Shown: positions 17,328 through 27,838, numbered from the stretch's first letter. The stretch: 64,000 nucleotides of DNA from Candidatus Nitrotoga sp. HW29 (GCF_924101635.2 NZ_CAKMAA020000062.1:1-64000); one strand, 5' to 3'. Translations and numbers: made by a program. The notes: a model not told the origin generated them from the letters alone.

Positions 17328-17834
17328 CTATTCTGGCGAAACATCTGGGGATGGAAGATAATCGAATTTACGCGCAACAAGCTTCCCTTGCGTGGCGAAT
17401 ACCTGAGCTTCAGCCCGGTTTATAGCATACGACTCAACCAGGTTTAGCTCGGCTTCATTATATTTAGCGGATTGCAATTCCACTTCGTCAAGTCCGCGGA
17501 TACCTGTAGTAGCAACTATTTTTCCTGTTCCTGCGCGTCCCGACGCCATGCTCAAGAGTCCGTCTATGTCACCGGAATCTTTACGCATATCACCTTTTCG
17601 AACATTCAACATATGCACCCAGCCCTTGCCCTTTGAACTTTTTATTTGTAACCAGCCGCCATTTTTTTTAACAATTTCCACTTTATCGCCAACCGATAGC
17701 GTGGCAATTGTTTTAGCATCCCGAAACGGCTCAACCTTGATTCCATCGGATCTGATCACACTTCCTGTTTCAACCGCAAACGCAGGCATGGTCAGTACAG
17801 TGACTAAAAAAATTCCTAACCTGATCGAACTCAT
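17328..17834 (-). CDS. Secreted SH3-domain protein linked to CHASE2 and M48 genes
   Basis: Signal peptide at 1-20 (FLVTVLTMPAFAVE). One SH3b domain spans about residues 27-80 (VKVEPFRDAKTIATLSVGD ... WLQIKSSKGKGWVHM). The C-terminal half (DIDGLLSMASGRAGTGKIVATTGIRGLDE) is a glycine-rich linker followed by a charged helix (SAKYNEAELNLVESYAINRAEAQVFA). The ATG overlaps the CHASE2 stop as ATGA, indicating translational coupling. Partners are presumably the membrane CHASE2 protein and the M48 protease; this is inferred from the operon. Confidence 0.85.
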   Translation of the reverse strand: MSSIRLGIFLVTVLTMPAFAVETGSVIRSDGIKVEPFRDAKTIATLSVGDKVEIVKKNGGWLQIKSSKGKGWVHMLNVRKGDMRKDSGDIDGLLSMASGRAGTGKIVATTGIRGLDEVELQSAKYNEAELNLVESYAINRAEAQVFATQGKLVARKFDYLPSPDVSPE

Positions 17835-19540
17835 AGTGTCTTCTCTTGTTGTTCATTCCAGCGCAACAATGCTTCAGCAAACATTACTCGCCAACAATTG
17901 CGCGCCTCATTGCCTCCGGCAATTTTCCCTTGATGCACAAACCAACTAACCGAAATATCCGGGGCAATTATACATTTGCTTAGCAATTGCGGAAACGCGG
18001 CGATCACCGCGGCGACATCCTCTGTCACCCGGGCAGCACCATTCGCATCTTTCCGATCCATTACCCATGAAATCGTGAATGTCTTTTCGAATAGATCCCA
18101 CAGGCCTTTTTGATAACCTTTCAGTACTTCCACGCTTTTCTGTTCAATTCCAGTACTTTCAAGGCCATAGCGGATTTTTTCCAGCATTGCATCAGTCAGT
18201 ATATTTTGAGCGGCGTCAATGCGAATCAATAACAATGTGGCCTGTAATTCACCCTGACGCTCGCTGGAAACACGCACCATACTTTGTTCCAGCATCTTGC
18301 CAGTGGCGGCAGAATACACACGTGCAATCGCAAAATAAATCAGACCCAACGTCACCGGCCCGGTGATGTTGATATAAGTGTCGGCAAAGTTAATACTGGC
18401 ATAAGAAATACCAATCAATATAAATTGCGACGCGCCAAACAGAAGGTCTATTTTGCTGCGCCCGACATTGTTATAAAAGCCCCAAGCTGTGGCCCAAATA
18501 ATACACAGTGTTAATAAAAGATAAACCTCGCGCACTTCCGGGAAATGCAGATAATCGTTATGTTTAAAATTATCTATAGCGGTAGCAAGAATTTCCACGC
18601 CCGGATGCATCTTGCTCATGGGCGTGGGTTTGATGTCGAACAAACTAGGCGCAGTGGAACCGATAATGACGATTTTGTTTTTGAATTCGTCTTGCGGGCG
18701 CTTTTTTTCCTTGCTGCCCATATCAGTAAACACCTCGTGGAAACTGACATATTGATACGAAAATGGCGGACCGCGCCAATTGAGCAGAACGCGTTGTGCG
18801 GCAAGCTCAGGCCAGCCGAGATCACGTGCCACTCGCGCTGGCAATGACAGCAATTTCCATCCATAATCGTCGCGATAGACACTATACTGGCGCACGATAC
18901 CATCCGCGTCGGGATAGATATTATGCAACCCAAGACGCCCACCATTGAGTACTGCCGAAAATTGTGGCAGTACTACAGCAACAGTGGCCTCGGGTTGGGC
19001 ATCATTGAATAGCGGCACCACACCGGGAATCATGGCCGGTTTCACCTGGCTCAAAGGGTCGCTCGCAGGATCAAGACGCAGTAAGGGGAAATAAGTGTTG
19101 TTTGTAGCAGCAACAGCGGAGTCGAAATAAGCATCGCTGTCAGGATTGTATATGTCAGCATCGCTGAACAAAATATCAAACACGATTGCTTTAGGTTGCT
19201 GCTTTTCGACCTGCTCGAGAAACTCCCCCAGCACTTGACGCGGCCAAGGCCAACGCCCGTAATCCTTGGCCATCGCAGCAAGGCTGGCCTCGTTAATATC
19301 CACGATTACAATATCGCTGTCCGGCTTGGGCACAATAATACGATAGCGCACCATCGCGTCGAAAGCCTGCTGACGCATACCAGAAATAATATGCAATTGC
19401 ACGGTATCAAGCACGGCAAACAGCGTGAACAGTGCTGCAAGGTAAAGATAGAATTTTTTTTGCCAAAATTTGGCGAGCAGTGCGGAAGATTTGGAATAAG
19501 CCAAACGTAACCGATTAGTGAAATAAATATTAGGATTCAT
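17831..19540 (-). CDS. CHASE2-domain membrane protein without a recognised output domain
   Basis: 569 aa. One transmembrane helix at about 30-52 leads into an extracytoplasmic CHASE2 domain (about 55-330; VIVDINEASLAAMAKDYGRWPWPR, NKIVIIGSTAPSLFD, MHPGVEILATAIDN). Three more helices follow (about 340-412). CHASE2 is a sensory domain usually joined to adenylate/diguanylate cyclases or kinases. Here the cytoplasmic 155 residues show no cyclase, GGDEF, kinase or HAMP signature that I can see, only a helical linker and a short novel region (FTISWVMDRKDANGAA). Divergent from gpmI across a 390-base gap. Confidence 0.88.
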   Translation of the reverse strand: MNPNIYFTNRLRLAYSKSSALLAKFWQKKFYLYLAALFTLFAVLDTVQLHIISGMRQQAFDAMVRYRIIVPKPDSDIVIVDINEASLAAMAKDYGRWPWPRQVLGEFLEQVEKQQPKAIVFDILFSDADIYNPDSDAYFDSAVAATNNTYFPLLRLDPASDPLSQVKPAMIPGVVPLFNDAQPEATVAVVLPQFSAVLNGGRLGLHNIYPDADGIVRQYSVYRDDYGWKLLSLPARVARDLGWPELAAQRVLLNWRGPPFSYQYVSFHEVFTDMGSKEKKRPQDEFKNKIVIIGSTAPSLFDIKPTPMSKMHPGVEILATAIDNFKHNDYLHFPEVREVYLLLTLCIIWATAWGFYNNVGRSKIDLLFGASQFILIGISYASINFADTYINITGPVTLGLIYFAIARVYSAATGKMLEQSMVRVSSERQGELQATLLLIRIDAAQNILTDAMLEKIRYGLESTGIEQKSVEVLKGYQKGLWDLFEKTFTISWVMDRKDANGAARVTEDVAAVIAAFPQLLSKCIIAPDISVSWFVHQGKIAGGNEARNCWRVMFAEALLRWNEQQEKTL

Positions 19541-19930
19541 TGCAAAAATCCAATATTGATATCGTATCGCTTTGTTTTACGCATTTTGAATGGCGCATTT
19601 AACTCGATTTATGCAAAGTTACTGATTAGGATAAGCCTACTGGGAACATGTTGTTCCACTCAAAAGCACGATTCTCTGAATGCCGACACAAAATTCGCCG
19701 AGACATTGCCTTCAACTTGAGAATACGCGAGTCGCTAGCACGATAATATAGCGAAGCTTGCAGAGCACCGCCATCTCTATGTTATTTCATTGCATTTTTA
19801 AAAAATTTTTACCGTTATTCTTTAATATTAGCATCGTGTAAAGCCCAGACTGCCTGGCAGTCAAGAAATCAGCTAAAATGGTACCCTGAAATCAGTAGCC
19901 AATTGTTATTTAAACTCTCCAAAATCCGGT
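19541..19930. other. Intergenic region between divergent CHASE2 and gpmI genes
   Basis: 390 A/T-rich bases that must hold promoters in both directions. I see A/T-rich blocks (around 19790-19835) but no motif pair with convincing spacing, no ORF and no clear structured RNA. An unannotated small RNA cannot be excluded by eye. Confidence 0.45.
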
Positions 19931-21469
19931 ATGAAAATCACCCCTGTCCTCCTACTCATCCTCGACGGCTTCGGCCACAGTGAAGAAACTGACCACAATG
20001 CTATCGCCCAAGCGCACAAACCGAACTGGGACAGGCTATGGCGTGATTATCCCCACACGCTAATTCGCACGTCTGAATTATCGGTAGGACTTCCACAAGG
20101 CCAGATGGGAAACTCTGAAGTTGGCCATCTCAATATCGGCGCAGGTCGCGTGGTGTATCAAGAACTCACGCGGATAGATGCAGCCATTCAGGACGGAAGC
20201 TTTTATAGCAATCCGGCGTTCATACAAGCCATTGAACAAGCCCGGCAACATAACACTGCTCTACATATCATGGGACTACTGTCACCCGGCGGAGTTCATA
20301 GTCACGAAGATCATATCCACGCCATGCTGGAGCTGGCAGCGCGCGCCGGACTGCACAAAATATTTATCCATGCTTTTCTCGATGGTCGTGACACACCGCC
20401 GAGAAGCGCCGCCCATTCACTACAGCGGTTGCAGGAAAAATGTGCTGCCTTGGGCGTTGGGCGCATTGCTTCCATCATCGGCCGCTTTTATGCAATGGAC
20501 CGGGATAACCGCTGGGAACGAGTACAGGCAGCCTATGACTTATTGACTCAAGGCAAAGCTGAGTTCCGCTCAGCTAATGCTCAGGATGGATTGCAGCAAG
20601 CCTATGCACGCGGAGAAAACGACGAGTTCGTTAAAGCGACTATCATCACCTCACCCACTGAATCCCCCGTTACCATGCAAGATGGAGACGTCGCGGTGTT
20701 CATGAACTATCGTGCCGACCGTGCGCGTCAATTAACCCGCGCGCTAACCGATCCGACGTTTGATGGCTTTACGCGTGCATATTTTCCCAAGCTGGCAAGT
20801 TTTGTCACACTAAGCAGCTATGGTGAAGACTTCCATCTCCCGGCGGCATTCATGCCCACTGCCATCCACAATTGTTTTGGCGAGTATATTTCCGACTTGG
20901 GGCTGAAGCAATTACGCATTGCAGAAACGGAAAAATACGCCCATGTCACCTATTTTTTCAATGGCGGCAAGGAGCATCCTTACCCCGGCGAGGATCGTAT
21001 TCTGGTGCCTTCGCCCAAAGTCGCGACCTATGACCTCAGACCAGAAATGAGTGCTTTTGAAGTCACCGATAAACTTGAAGCGGCTATTCGTAGCGGACAG
21101 TATCAAGCCATGATCTGTAATTATGCCAACGGCGACATGGTCGGTCATAGCGGCATTATGGAAGCGGCGGTCAAGGCCATTGAAGCCTTGGATGTGTGTA
21201 TCGGGCGGGTAGTAAACACCATGCTGGAATATGGCGGTGAGGTGCTGATTACCGCCGATCACGGCAATGCCGAGCAGATGCTGGATCGCACCACGCAACA
21301 AGCCCATACCGCACATACACTTAACTTGGTTCCATTATTATATGTCGGTCGTAGCGCACAAATAGCTGACAGTGGCTCGCTTCAGGATGTTACGCCAACG
21401 CTACTCGCCATGATGGGGCTACCACAACCGCCTGAAATGACAGGTCAGTCACTTATCTCAATCCAGTGA
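19931..21469 (+). CDS. gpmI: 2,3-bisphosphoglycerate-independent phosphoglycerate mutase
   Basis: Interconverts 3- and 2-phosphoglycerate using a Mn2+-dependent alkaline-phosphatase-like mechanism. The N-terminus has the metal motif [10 protein letters not shown] with Asp; [19 protein letters not shown] holds the phosphorylated serine (about residue 62); [19 protein letters not shown] and [11 protein letters not shown] are all typical. Length 512 aa is normal. It is first in a rightward gpmI-envC-ctpA-moeB run that is well conserved in beta/gammaproteobacteria, and its stop overlaps the GTG start of envC. Confidence 0.97.
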   Translation: MKITPVLLLILDGFGHSEETDHNAIAQAHKPNWDRLWRDYPHTLIRTSELSVGLPQGQMGNSEVGHLNIGAGRVVYQELTRIDAAIQDGSFYSNPAFIQAIEQARQHNTALHIMGLLSPGGVHSHEDHIHAMLELAARAGLHKIFIHAFLDGRDTPPRSAAHSLQRLQEKCAALGVGRIASIIGRFYAMDRDNRWERVQAAYDLLTQGKAEFRSANAQDGLQQAYARGENDEFVKATIITSPTESPVTMQDGDVAVFMNYRADRARQLTRALTDPTFDGFTRAYFPKLASFVTLSSYGEDFHLPAAFMPTAIHNCFGEYISDLGLKQLRIAETEKYAHVTYFFNGGKEHPYPGEDRILVPSPKVATYDLRPEMSAFEVTDKLEAAIRSGQYQAMICNYANGDMVGHSGIMEAAVKAIEALDVCIGRVVNTMLEYGGEVLITADHGNAEQMLDRTTQQAHTAHTLNLVPLLYVGRSAQIADSGSLQDVTPTLLAMMGLPQPPEMTGQSLISIQ

Positions 21470-22638
21470 CCGTACTGATCCGCCACGCATTATTGTTATG
21501 TATCTGCTTGGTGGCAGGCATAAACAGCACTCATGCCATACAGCAAGAAGAGCTGGACAATCTGCGCAAGCAGATCTCTGTGTTACAGAAGGAATTGGAA
21601 AAAACCACGGAATCTCAATCCGAAGCAACTGACGAGCTTCGTGAATCAGAACGCGCTATTAGCAATAGTAAGCGCAAGCTCACCGAGCTGTCATCGCAAC
21701 ACCGTACTGCGGACCACACCTTGGAGAAACTGCGACAGCAAGCTCAGCAACTGGAACGAGACATGCAGACCCAACAAACAATGCTCAGCAAATTACTCTA
21801 CCAGCAATATTTGGGCGGTAAGCAAGAATACTTCAAATTGTTGCTCAACAACCATGACCCCGACCAAACCGCACGTGAAATGCGCTATTACGAATATATC
21901 GCGCGCAGCCGTTCAACTTGGCTCAATAGGTTACGCGTAAATCTTGCGCAGCTAAACGAAGTCGTTCAACTCACTCAACAAAAAAGCAAGGAAATTGCGG
22001 CACTACAAGCAGAAGAGAATGCGCAACAAACAATATTGGAAAAAGACAAGCTTGCACGCCAGCAAGTAATCAATCAGTTTGCCCAACAACTTAAACAACA
22101 GCGTCACGAAATTGGTCGCCTTAAACGCGACGAAAACCGCTTGTCCCAACTGGTGGCCAAGCTCTCCAAAATGTTGACACAGAAAAAAGAAAAAGGGGTA
22201 TTCAACAATGATAAACTGCCCGATAATCGCTTCGACGGCAAGCCGTTCGAACAACTTAAAGGCAAGCTGACGCTACCGGTCATGGGTGAGGTGGCCAATA
22301 AATTCGGCAGCGCGAGGCCGGACAGCACCGTACTTTGGAGAGGTTTACTATTACGCGCAGCAAATGGTCAGCCAGTAAAATCCGTAGCGGCCGGACGTGT
22401 CGTATTTGCCGATTGGTTGCGCGGCTTCGGGAACTTATTGATCATTGACCATGGCAAAGGCTACATGAGCTTGTATGGCAATAATGAAACGCTATACAAG
22501 CAAGTAGGCGATATCTTGCGTGGAGGCGACACGGTAGCGGCCGTTGGCAACAGCGGCGGAAATGAGGATTCCGGTGTATACTTTGAGTTACGCCACAGGG
22601 GCGAGCCTCTGGATCCTATAAAGTGGATAGCCCGATGA
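21466..22638 (+). CDS. envC: Murein hydrolase activator EnvC
   Basis: Periplasmic activator of N-acetylmuramyl-L-alanine amidases at the division septum. Signal peptide 1-23 ([11 protein letters not shown]), long coiled coil at about 25-250 rich in Gln/Glu/Lys ([20 protein letters not shown]), then a LytM/M23 domain at 265-390. The LytM domain is degenerate: [20 protein letters not shown] lacks the first zinc-ligand HxxxD, as in EnvC, so it is an activator rather than an enzyme. The start is GTG at 21466 overlapping the gpmI stop (GTGA). Length 390 aa. Confidence 0.93.
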   Translation: MTVLIRHALLLCICLVAGINSTHAIQQEELDNLRKQISVLQKELEKTTESQSEATDELRESERAISNSKRKLTELSSQHRTADHTLEKLRQQAQQLERDMQTQQTMLSKLLYQQYLGGKQEYFKLLLNNHDPDQTAREMRYYEYIARSRSTWLNRLRVNLAQLNEVVQLTQQKSKEIAALQAEENAQQTILEKDKLARQQVINQFAQQLKQQRHEIGRLKRDENRLSQLVAKLSKMLTQKKEKGVFNNDKLPDNRFDGKPFEQLKGKLTLPVMGEVANKFGSARPDSTVLWRGLLLRAANGQPVKSVAAGRVVFADWLRGFGNLLIIDHGKGYMSLYGNNETLYKQVGDILRGGDTVAAVGNSGGNEDSGVYFELRHRGEPLDPIKWIAR

Positions 22639-22688
22639 AATTACTCATGAAGAATCATGTTGCAATAAAACAATTTTAGAGGTCATAC

Positions 22689-24104
22689 ATGCGTAGTCGT
22701 ATTGAAAAAACCGGTTTAATCGGACTAGGATTGATTGCAGGTGTATTGATCAGCCTGCAATTCTCTGCCATTGCAGATAAGGACAGCGCTGAGCCGTTGC
22801 CAATTGAAGAGCTGCGTGCCTTCTCGGAAGTGTTTGGTCGCATCAAGAGTGATTATGTAGAGCCGGTCACCGACAAAAAATTGATCACCGAAGCCATCAC
22901 AGGCATGCTGACCGGCTTGGATCCGCACTCCGCCTATCTGGATGCCGATGCATTCAAGGAATTACAAATCGGCACACAAGGCGAATTTGGCGGTTTGGGT
23001 ATCGAGGTAGGGATGGAAGACGGACTGGTGAAAGTGATTTCGCCTATTGAAGATTCTCCTGCCTATCATGCAGGCATGAAGAGCGGTGATCTGATTATCA
23101 AACTCGACGACGTAATGGTGAAGAGCCTAACGCTAGGTGATGCGGTCAAGCGTATGCGTGGCAAGCCGGGCAGTAAAATTGTCTTGACCGTGATTCGCAA
23201 AGAAACGCCCAAGCCTCTGACCTTTACTTTAACTCGTGCCATTATCAAAGTGCAAAGCGTAAAGTCCAAGCTGATCGAACCTGGCTATGCTTTTGTTCGT
23301 ATCACCCAATTTCAGGAGCACACTGGCGAAAACCTCGCCACTGCCCTTAACAACCTGTTCAAACAAAATCAAGGCAGCATGAAAGGCTTGGTATTGGATC
23401 TACGTAACGATCCGGGTGGTTTGCTTAATAGTTCGGTAGCGGCATCTGCCGCTTTCCTACCCAAGGACGCTCTGGTTGTATATACCGAAGGACGTAACTC
23501 AGATGCCAAGATGCGCCTAACCGCCGTTCCTAATGACTATCTGCGCAATAACGAAAAAGATTACCTGAAAAATCTGCCTGCGGCAGTCAAGACCGTGCCG
23601 ATGATCGTGCTGGTGAATGGCGGTTCTGCCTCCGCCTCAGAAATCGTGGCAGGTGCATTGCAAGATCATAAACGCGCTATCATTATGGGCACCCAAACCT
23701 TCGGCAAAGGCTCAGTACAATCAGTCCTGCCACTAGGCAACAATACCGCTATCAAGCTTACTACAGCGCGTTATTTCACTCCTGGCGGTCGCTCTATTCA
23801 AGCCAAGGGCATCGTCCCTGACATCGTAGTGGAAGATCCGGCAACTGCCGAAGATCAAGCTTTCCGCATGCGCGAGGCCGATTTGGAACGTCACTTGAGT
23901 AACAGCCAAGAAGTTGATGTTAAGGTCGGCGTCACCGTAAAACCCATAACTCCGGCTCCGACTACACCAACTAAGTCATCGACCAAACGCGAGGAAGGCG
24001 ATACAGCAAAACCCAAAATGCTCGAGTTCGGATCAAAAGAAGACTATCAATTACACCAGGCTTTAAATTTGTTAAAGGGTATGAATATATTGCAAGGAAA
24101 GTAA
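22689..24104 (+). CDS. ctpA: S41-family C-terminal processing peptidase (CtpA/Prc-like)
   Basis: Periplasmic serine protease of 471 aa. An N-terminal signal/anchor at 8-28, a PDZ domain at about 95-175 (EFGGLGIEVGMEDGLVKVISPIEDSPAYHAGM), then the S41 core with the nucleophile in NGGSASASEIVAGALQDH and the general-base Lys in GTQTFGKGSVQ. The C-terminal tail is low complexity (PITPAPTTPTKSSTKREEGD). AGAGG precedes the ATG at 22689. Adjacent envC indicates a cell-wall context, since Ctp proteases often degrade peptidoglycan hydrolases or their regulators. Confidence 0.94.
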   Translation: MRSRIEKTGLIGLGLIAGVLISLQFSAIADKDSAEPLPIEELRAFSEVFGRIKSDYVEPVTDKKLITEAITGMLTGLDPHSAYLDADAFKELQIGTQGEFGGLGIEVGMEDGLVKVISPIEDSPAYHAGMKSGDLIIKLDDVMVKSLTLGDAVKRMRGKPGSKIVLTVIRKETPKPLTFTLTRAIIKVQSVKSKLIEPGYAFVRITQFQEHTGENLATALNNLFKQNQGSMKGLVLDLRNDPGGLLNSSVAASAAFLPKDALVVYTEGRNSDAKMRLTAVPNDYLRNNEKDYLKNLPAAVKTVPMIVLVNGGSASASEIVAGALQDHKRAIIMGTQTFGKGSVQSVLPLGNNTAIKLTTARYFTPGGRSIQAKGIVPDIVVEDPATAEDQAFRMREADLERHLSNSQEVDVKVGVTVKPITPAPTTPTKSSTKREEGDTAKPKMLEFGSKEDYQLHQALNLLKGMNILQGK

Positions 24105-24139
24105 GCAAATAACAATAACTTTCTCCTCTTCCATATCGC

Positions 24140-24895
24140 ATGAATGACGAACAGTTACTGCGCTATAGCCGCCACATCCTGCTGCCTGACATTGGTATCG
24201 AAGGACAACAAAAATTACGGGATGCGCACGCGCTGATAATAGGTGCTGGCGGACTCGGTTCTCCCGCTGCCATGTACCTCGCCTCCAGCGGCGTTGGCAC
24301 CCTGACTCTATGCGACGATGACACTGTAGACCTGACCAATCTGCAACGTCAAATTGTACACCGCACTTCCAGCATCGGAATAGCTAAAGTAGATTCTGCC
24401 CGTACCTTGCTCGCTGAAATCAATCCCGATGTTCACGTCGTAGCCCTGAATGAACGCGCAGATCAAACGCGTTTATCTGAACTAGCTAGCCAAGCTGATG
24501 TAATACTAGATTGCAGCGATAACTTCGCCACGCGCTATGCGCTTAACCAAGTTTGTGTGAAATTGAGAAAGCCTTTTATATCCGGCGCAGCTACCCGTTT
24601 TGATGGTCAGGTAGCCGTGTTTGACATGCGCTATCCTAACAGCCCTTGCTATCACTGCCTGTACCCGGAACAATCTGATGCTTTAGAAACGCGTTGCGCG
24701 GTAATGGGAGTATTTGCCCCGCTAGTCGGCATTATCGGGAGCATGCAAGCCGCTGAGGCTCTCAAGCTATTGATGGGAATAGGCACGCTACTGTGCGGCA
24801 GATTGCTGGTAACAGATTTACTACATATGGAATTGCGCACCGTTAAGTTGAAAAAAGATCCGGCTTGCCTAATTTGTGGAACACCAAGTGCATAG
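24140..24895 (+). CDS. moeB: MoeB/ThiF-family adenylyltransferase
   Basis: E1-like enzyme that adenylates the C-terminus of a ubiquitin-like sulfur carrier (MoaD or ThiS). The nucleotide motif IIGAGGLGSPAAMYLA begins at residue 33, the DxxxLTNLQRQ arginine finger follows, the catalytic cysteine region is TRCAVMGVFAPLVG, and two CxxC pairs (CYHCLYPE and CLICG) bind zinc. 251 aa, so no C-terminal rhodanese domain. No MoaD or ThiS gene lies nearby, so whether it serves molybdopterin or thiazole synthesis cannot be decided. Last gene of the gpmI run. Confidence 0.9.
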   Translation: MNDEQLLRYSRHILLPDIGIEGQQKLRDAHALIIGAGGLGSPAAMYLASSGVGTLTLCDDDTVDLTNLQRQIVHRTSSIGIAKVDSARTLLAEINPDVHVVALNERADQTRLSELASQADVILDCSDNFATRYALNQVCVKLRKPFISGAATRFDGQVAVFDMRYPNSPCYHCLYPEQSDALETRCAVMGVFAPLVGIIGSMQAAEALKLLMGIGTLLCGRLLVTDLLHMELRTVKLKKDPACLICGTPSA

Positions 24896-25387
24896 TACCT
24901 GACAGAAAATCCATCTTGAACGAGCAGACGCTCTAACTGTCAATATCAGACCCTTTAATAGCTTACTCAAGCTAGCCCACTTGTATAACGATCACAACCC
25001 GAATATTTGCCGCTTCTTTATTCCCGCAGTTGCTCATATAACCGTAAGACTATGCCGGTGCGGCGAGTATCTTTTGGCATCACAGTCAATGCAACAATAG
25101 CCCTCTTAGTCCATCAATACCATCACCCGGGTACATTCGTTTAAATCAATTAGGTATCCGGGCTGGCATAGAGTAAATAGACATCCTGGATAAATGGTTA
25201 CATATTTTGTCTGTAATATAAGCTAGGGAAGTACTGATTAATTCGCGTTTCAAAATATAACATGTTTTACAATCAAAATGTTACATGTGCAATTCCGCGA
25301 TTTTTTAAATTAATCAGTATCTCCCTAGTTAATTATTGAAAAGCATATATACGAATTGTTAACAATGCTGAAGCGATGCAATAACCC
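24896..25387. other. Intergenic region carrying a MITE-like repeat
   Basis: 490 bases between moeB and a small orphan gene. Apart from the repeat at 25223-25328 I see no gene, no tRNA-like sequence and no strong terminator. The stretch 24900-25220 has no convincing frame on either strand and may be eroded sequence. Confidence 0.5.
25223..25328. mobile_element. MITE-like element, copy 1 (98 bp plus 4-bp duplication)
   Basis: Element 25227-25324, bounded by identical CTAG at 25223-25226 and 25325-25328. The ends are inverted: GGAAGTACTGATTAATT at left, and the right end reads GGAGATACTGATTAATTT on the opposite strand. It shares sequence along its length with copies at 60838-60918 and 63525-63622 (for example TTCGCGTTTCAAAAT and GCAATTCCGC). 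No coding capacity. CTAG fits the YTAR duplication of IS5-subgroup elements, so it is probably mobilised in trans. Confidence 0.8.
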
Positions 25388-25702
25388 TTATTGCTTGTTA
25401 AAAAGTTTGCCAACTTCTTGGTGAGCAAGCTGCTCCATGTTTTGTGGAAATGAACCACGGGCTGAAAGCGCCCTGAGAACTAAATGCGCCGGAAGTCTGG
25501 ATAAAGTCATGGGCGGACGCACAGGATCTTGACCACCGGTCGTACCTTCATCTTCTATTCCTGCGACAATACCAACATTACTTACTACTTTTGTTACTGC
25601 GTGATAGTCTTTTTGGTCTTTTAATGCATGGATAATTGCGACTTGGGTGTTAACAATACCAATCAATAATTCGGTCAGATCTTTTTCAGTAATTGAAGCC
25701 AT
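25388..25702 (-). CDS. Hypothetical protein (104 aa)
   Basis: Soluble, mostly helical small protein with no recognised family. N-terminal helix ITEKDLTELLIGIVNTQVAIIHAL, a central acidic-glycine turn (IEDEGTTGGQDPVRPP), and a C-terminal helix with LRALSARGSFPQNMEQL. The ribosome binding site AAAGGA lies about 6 bases before the ATG at 25702, which supports expression. It sits alone between a MITE copy and dsbD, leftward like dsbD but about 130 bases from it. No cysteines or metal ligands. Confidence 0.6.
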   Translation of the reverse strand: MASITEKDLTELLIGIVNTQVAIIHALKDQKDYHAVTKVVSNVGIVAGIEDEGTTGGQDPVRPPMTLSRLPAHLVLRALSARGSFPQNMEQLAHQEVGKLFNKQ

Positions 25703-25836
25703 AATGAATCCTTTAAAATTAAGTATTAAATAAAAGTGTTAAAACAGACTAGCATCCATGAATCACAAAGAAACCGTAATATTTTACAGATTGGATTACT
25801 TTAGCGCACTATTTCGTAGAAAAAATAATCTAGGAA

Positions 25837-27681
25837 TCATAGCCCCGCATAGCTCAGCGATTGAAGAAACTGTCCTGCATTCTGATATCCTATTACACGG
25901 CGGACGTCCTGCTCGCGTCCTTGCGCATCAAAAAACAAAATAGCGGGCGGCCCGAATAGCTCAAAACGTTTTAGCACTGCTTTATCTTCGTCACTATTAG
26001 CGGTAACGTCGATTTGTAGCAATACAGCATTTTTTAATTTAGCCTGAACCTGAGCATCAGTGAACGTGTAGCGATCCATCTCCTTGCACGATATGCACCA
26101 GTCCGCGTAGAAATCAAGCATCACAGTCTTGCCATTCGCCTGTGCAATTCTGGCATCCAGTTCAGCTACATTCTTTACCCGCACAAATTGCAAAGTCGAA
26201 GCTGCTGCTACTTGGCCATTACCAAATGCTGCCAGCGGACGCAAAATGTCGCGTGCACCGGAGAGCGCACCGATCAAATAGGCGCTGCCCAGCAAAAGCG
26301 CGAGAATACCGATGCCTTTCCATAGTTTCTGCCAACCTGAAGCATTGTTTGGCAGCGCATCCAGCGCGTGCATATAAATGGCAGAAAGCACTAACAGTGC
26401 CGCCCACAGCAACATCTGTATGCTCAGCGGAATCAGCGTTGAAATAAGCCAGATTGCGAGCGCCAGCATTAATACGCCAAAAAAGCGCTTGACCGCTTCC
26501 ATCCATGCGCCCGCCTTGGGCAATAGCGCGCCCGCTGAGGCGCCGATCAATAGCAATGGCAAGCCCATACCCATTGCAAGTGCAAACAACGCTGTTCCGC
26601 CCAGCCAGGCGTCATGCGTCTGCCCGATATACAGCAGCGCAGCCGCCATGGGCGCCGCAACGCACGGACTAACGATAATGGCAGATAGCGCACCCATCAC
26701 AAACACACCGCTCAGATGACCGCCATGCAGGCGGTTACTGGTAGTGGTCAATTTGCTTTGCAAGGCAGCAGGAAGTTGTAGTTCGTAAAAACCGAACATC
26801 GATAATGACAGCAACACGAATACGGCAGCGAAGCTGCCCAGCGCCCAGGGCGTTTGTAGCGCGCTGGATAATAGGGTGCCTGACAAGCCGGCAGCCACGC
26901 CGATCGCCGCATAGGCTAATGCCATACCAAGCACATAGGCAAGCGACAAAAGAAAGCCGTGCATTTTAGTGGGATGTGAACTGCGACCCACGATGATGCC
27001 GGAAAGAATGGGAATCATCGGCAGTACGCAGGGAGTAAAAGCAAGCAGCAGCCCGGCGCCAAAAAAAAATGTCACGATCAACCAAAAGCTACCTTGCTTG
27101 AAGAGTTTGGCGAGCTGCGTGCTTTCAGAATCATCAGGCATTGCAACGTTTTGCGCCGCTTGCAGCGAAGGTTGCATCGGTACCGTTGTTGTTGCGAGAT
27201 TTGCCTTGGGTAGCATAATGCTGAACTGCTTATCTATCGGCGCATAGCACAGATCGTTTTCTTTGCACCCTTGATAACTGGCTGCCAGCGTAACATTCTG
27301 AGCCGTATCGATGTTGCGTTCCAGCGTAATCACCGCTTGAAAGGACTGATGAAATACAGCCATGTCTCCGAAATTGGGGTCAGACTTCATTTCTCCCTTT
27401 GGCATAGACACATTCGTAATTTTTATGCTCACAGCTTTTGCGGAGTCGCCTGGTATATTGAAACGAATCTTGTCCCGATATAAATAGTAGCCAGGTGTGA
27501 TCTTGAAATTGGCAAGCAGAGTGGATGCATCGCGTGCGCTGACTTCCAGTCCGAAGGCCTTATCCGGGGGCAGAATGACATTCTGCTTCGCGCCACCCAG
27601 CAACGGCAAACGATCCAGAAAATTTTCCGCATGGGATAGCGGAGGAACCAAGCATAACAATATCAACAGTAAGAGATGCAT
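25837..27681 (-). CDS. dsbD: Thiol:disulfide interchange protein DsbD
   Basis: Carries reducing equivalents from cytosolic thioredoxin across the inner membrane. Signal peptide 1-18. N-terminal alpha domain to about 170 with the pair in QGCKENDLCYAP; eight-helix beta domain with cysteines in FTPCVLPMIPILSG and SPCVAAPMAAALLY; C-terminal thioredoxin-like gamma domain with DWCISCKEMD. All three cysteine pairs are present. The ATG at 27681 is preferred to TTG at 27690. Length 614 aa. Last gene of the leftward leuS-lptE-holA-cutA-dsbD series; cutA-dsbD adjacency is a classic arrangement. Confidence 0.96.
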   Translation of the reverse strand: MHLLLLILLCLVPPLSHAENFLDRLPLLGGAKQNVILPPDKAFGLEVSARDASTLLANFKITPGYYLYRDKIRFNIPGDSAKAVSIKITNVSMPKGEMKSDPNFGDMAVFHQSFQAVITLERNIDTAQNVTLAASYQGCKENDLCYAPIDKQFSIMLPKANLATTTVPMQPSLQAAQNVAMPDDSESTQLAKLFKQGSFWLIVTFFFGAGLLLAFTPCVLPMIPILSGIIVGRSSHPTKMHGFLLSLAYVLGMALAYAAIGVAAGLSGTLLSSALQTPWALGSFAAVFVLLSLSMFGFYELQLPAALQSKLTTTSNRLHGGHLSGVFVMGALSAIIVSPCVAAPMAAALLYIGQTHDAWLGGTALFALAMGMGLPLLLIGASAGALLPKAGAWMEAVKRFFGVLMLALAIWLISTLIPLSIQMLLWAALLVLSAIYMHALDALPNNASGWQKLWKGIGILALLLGSAYLIGALSGARDILRPLAAFGNGQVAAASTLQFVRVKNVAELDARIAQANGKTVMLDFYADWCISCKEMDRYTFTDAQVQAKLKNAVLLQIDVTANSDEDKAVLKRFELFGPPAILFFDAQGREQDVRRVIGYQNAGQFLQSLSYAGL

Positions 27682-27838
27682 CGCTTTCAAAACCTTTGTG
27701 GGTACTAACTTATGAATCAGTAACTCGACGAACTAAATTCCTCTATGAAAACAGCGGGTATTCTATTTTCCAAATGGCTAGAAAGTGAACAATCATATCA
27801 AAGGCAGCCTTCGCTCCTATTCTTCCAATTTCACTTTG

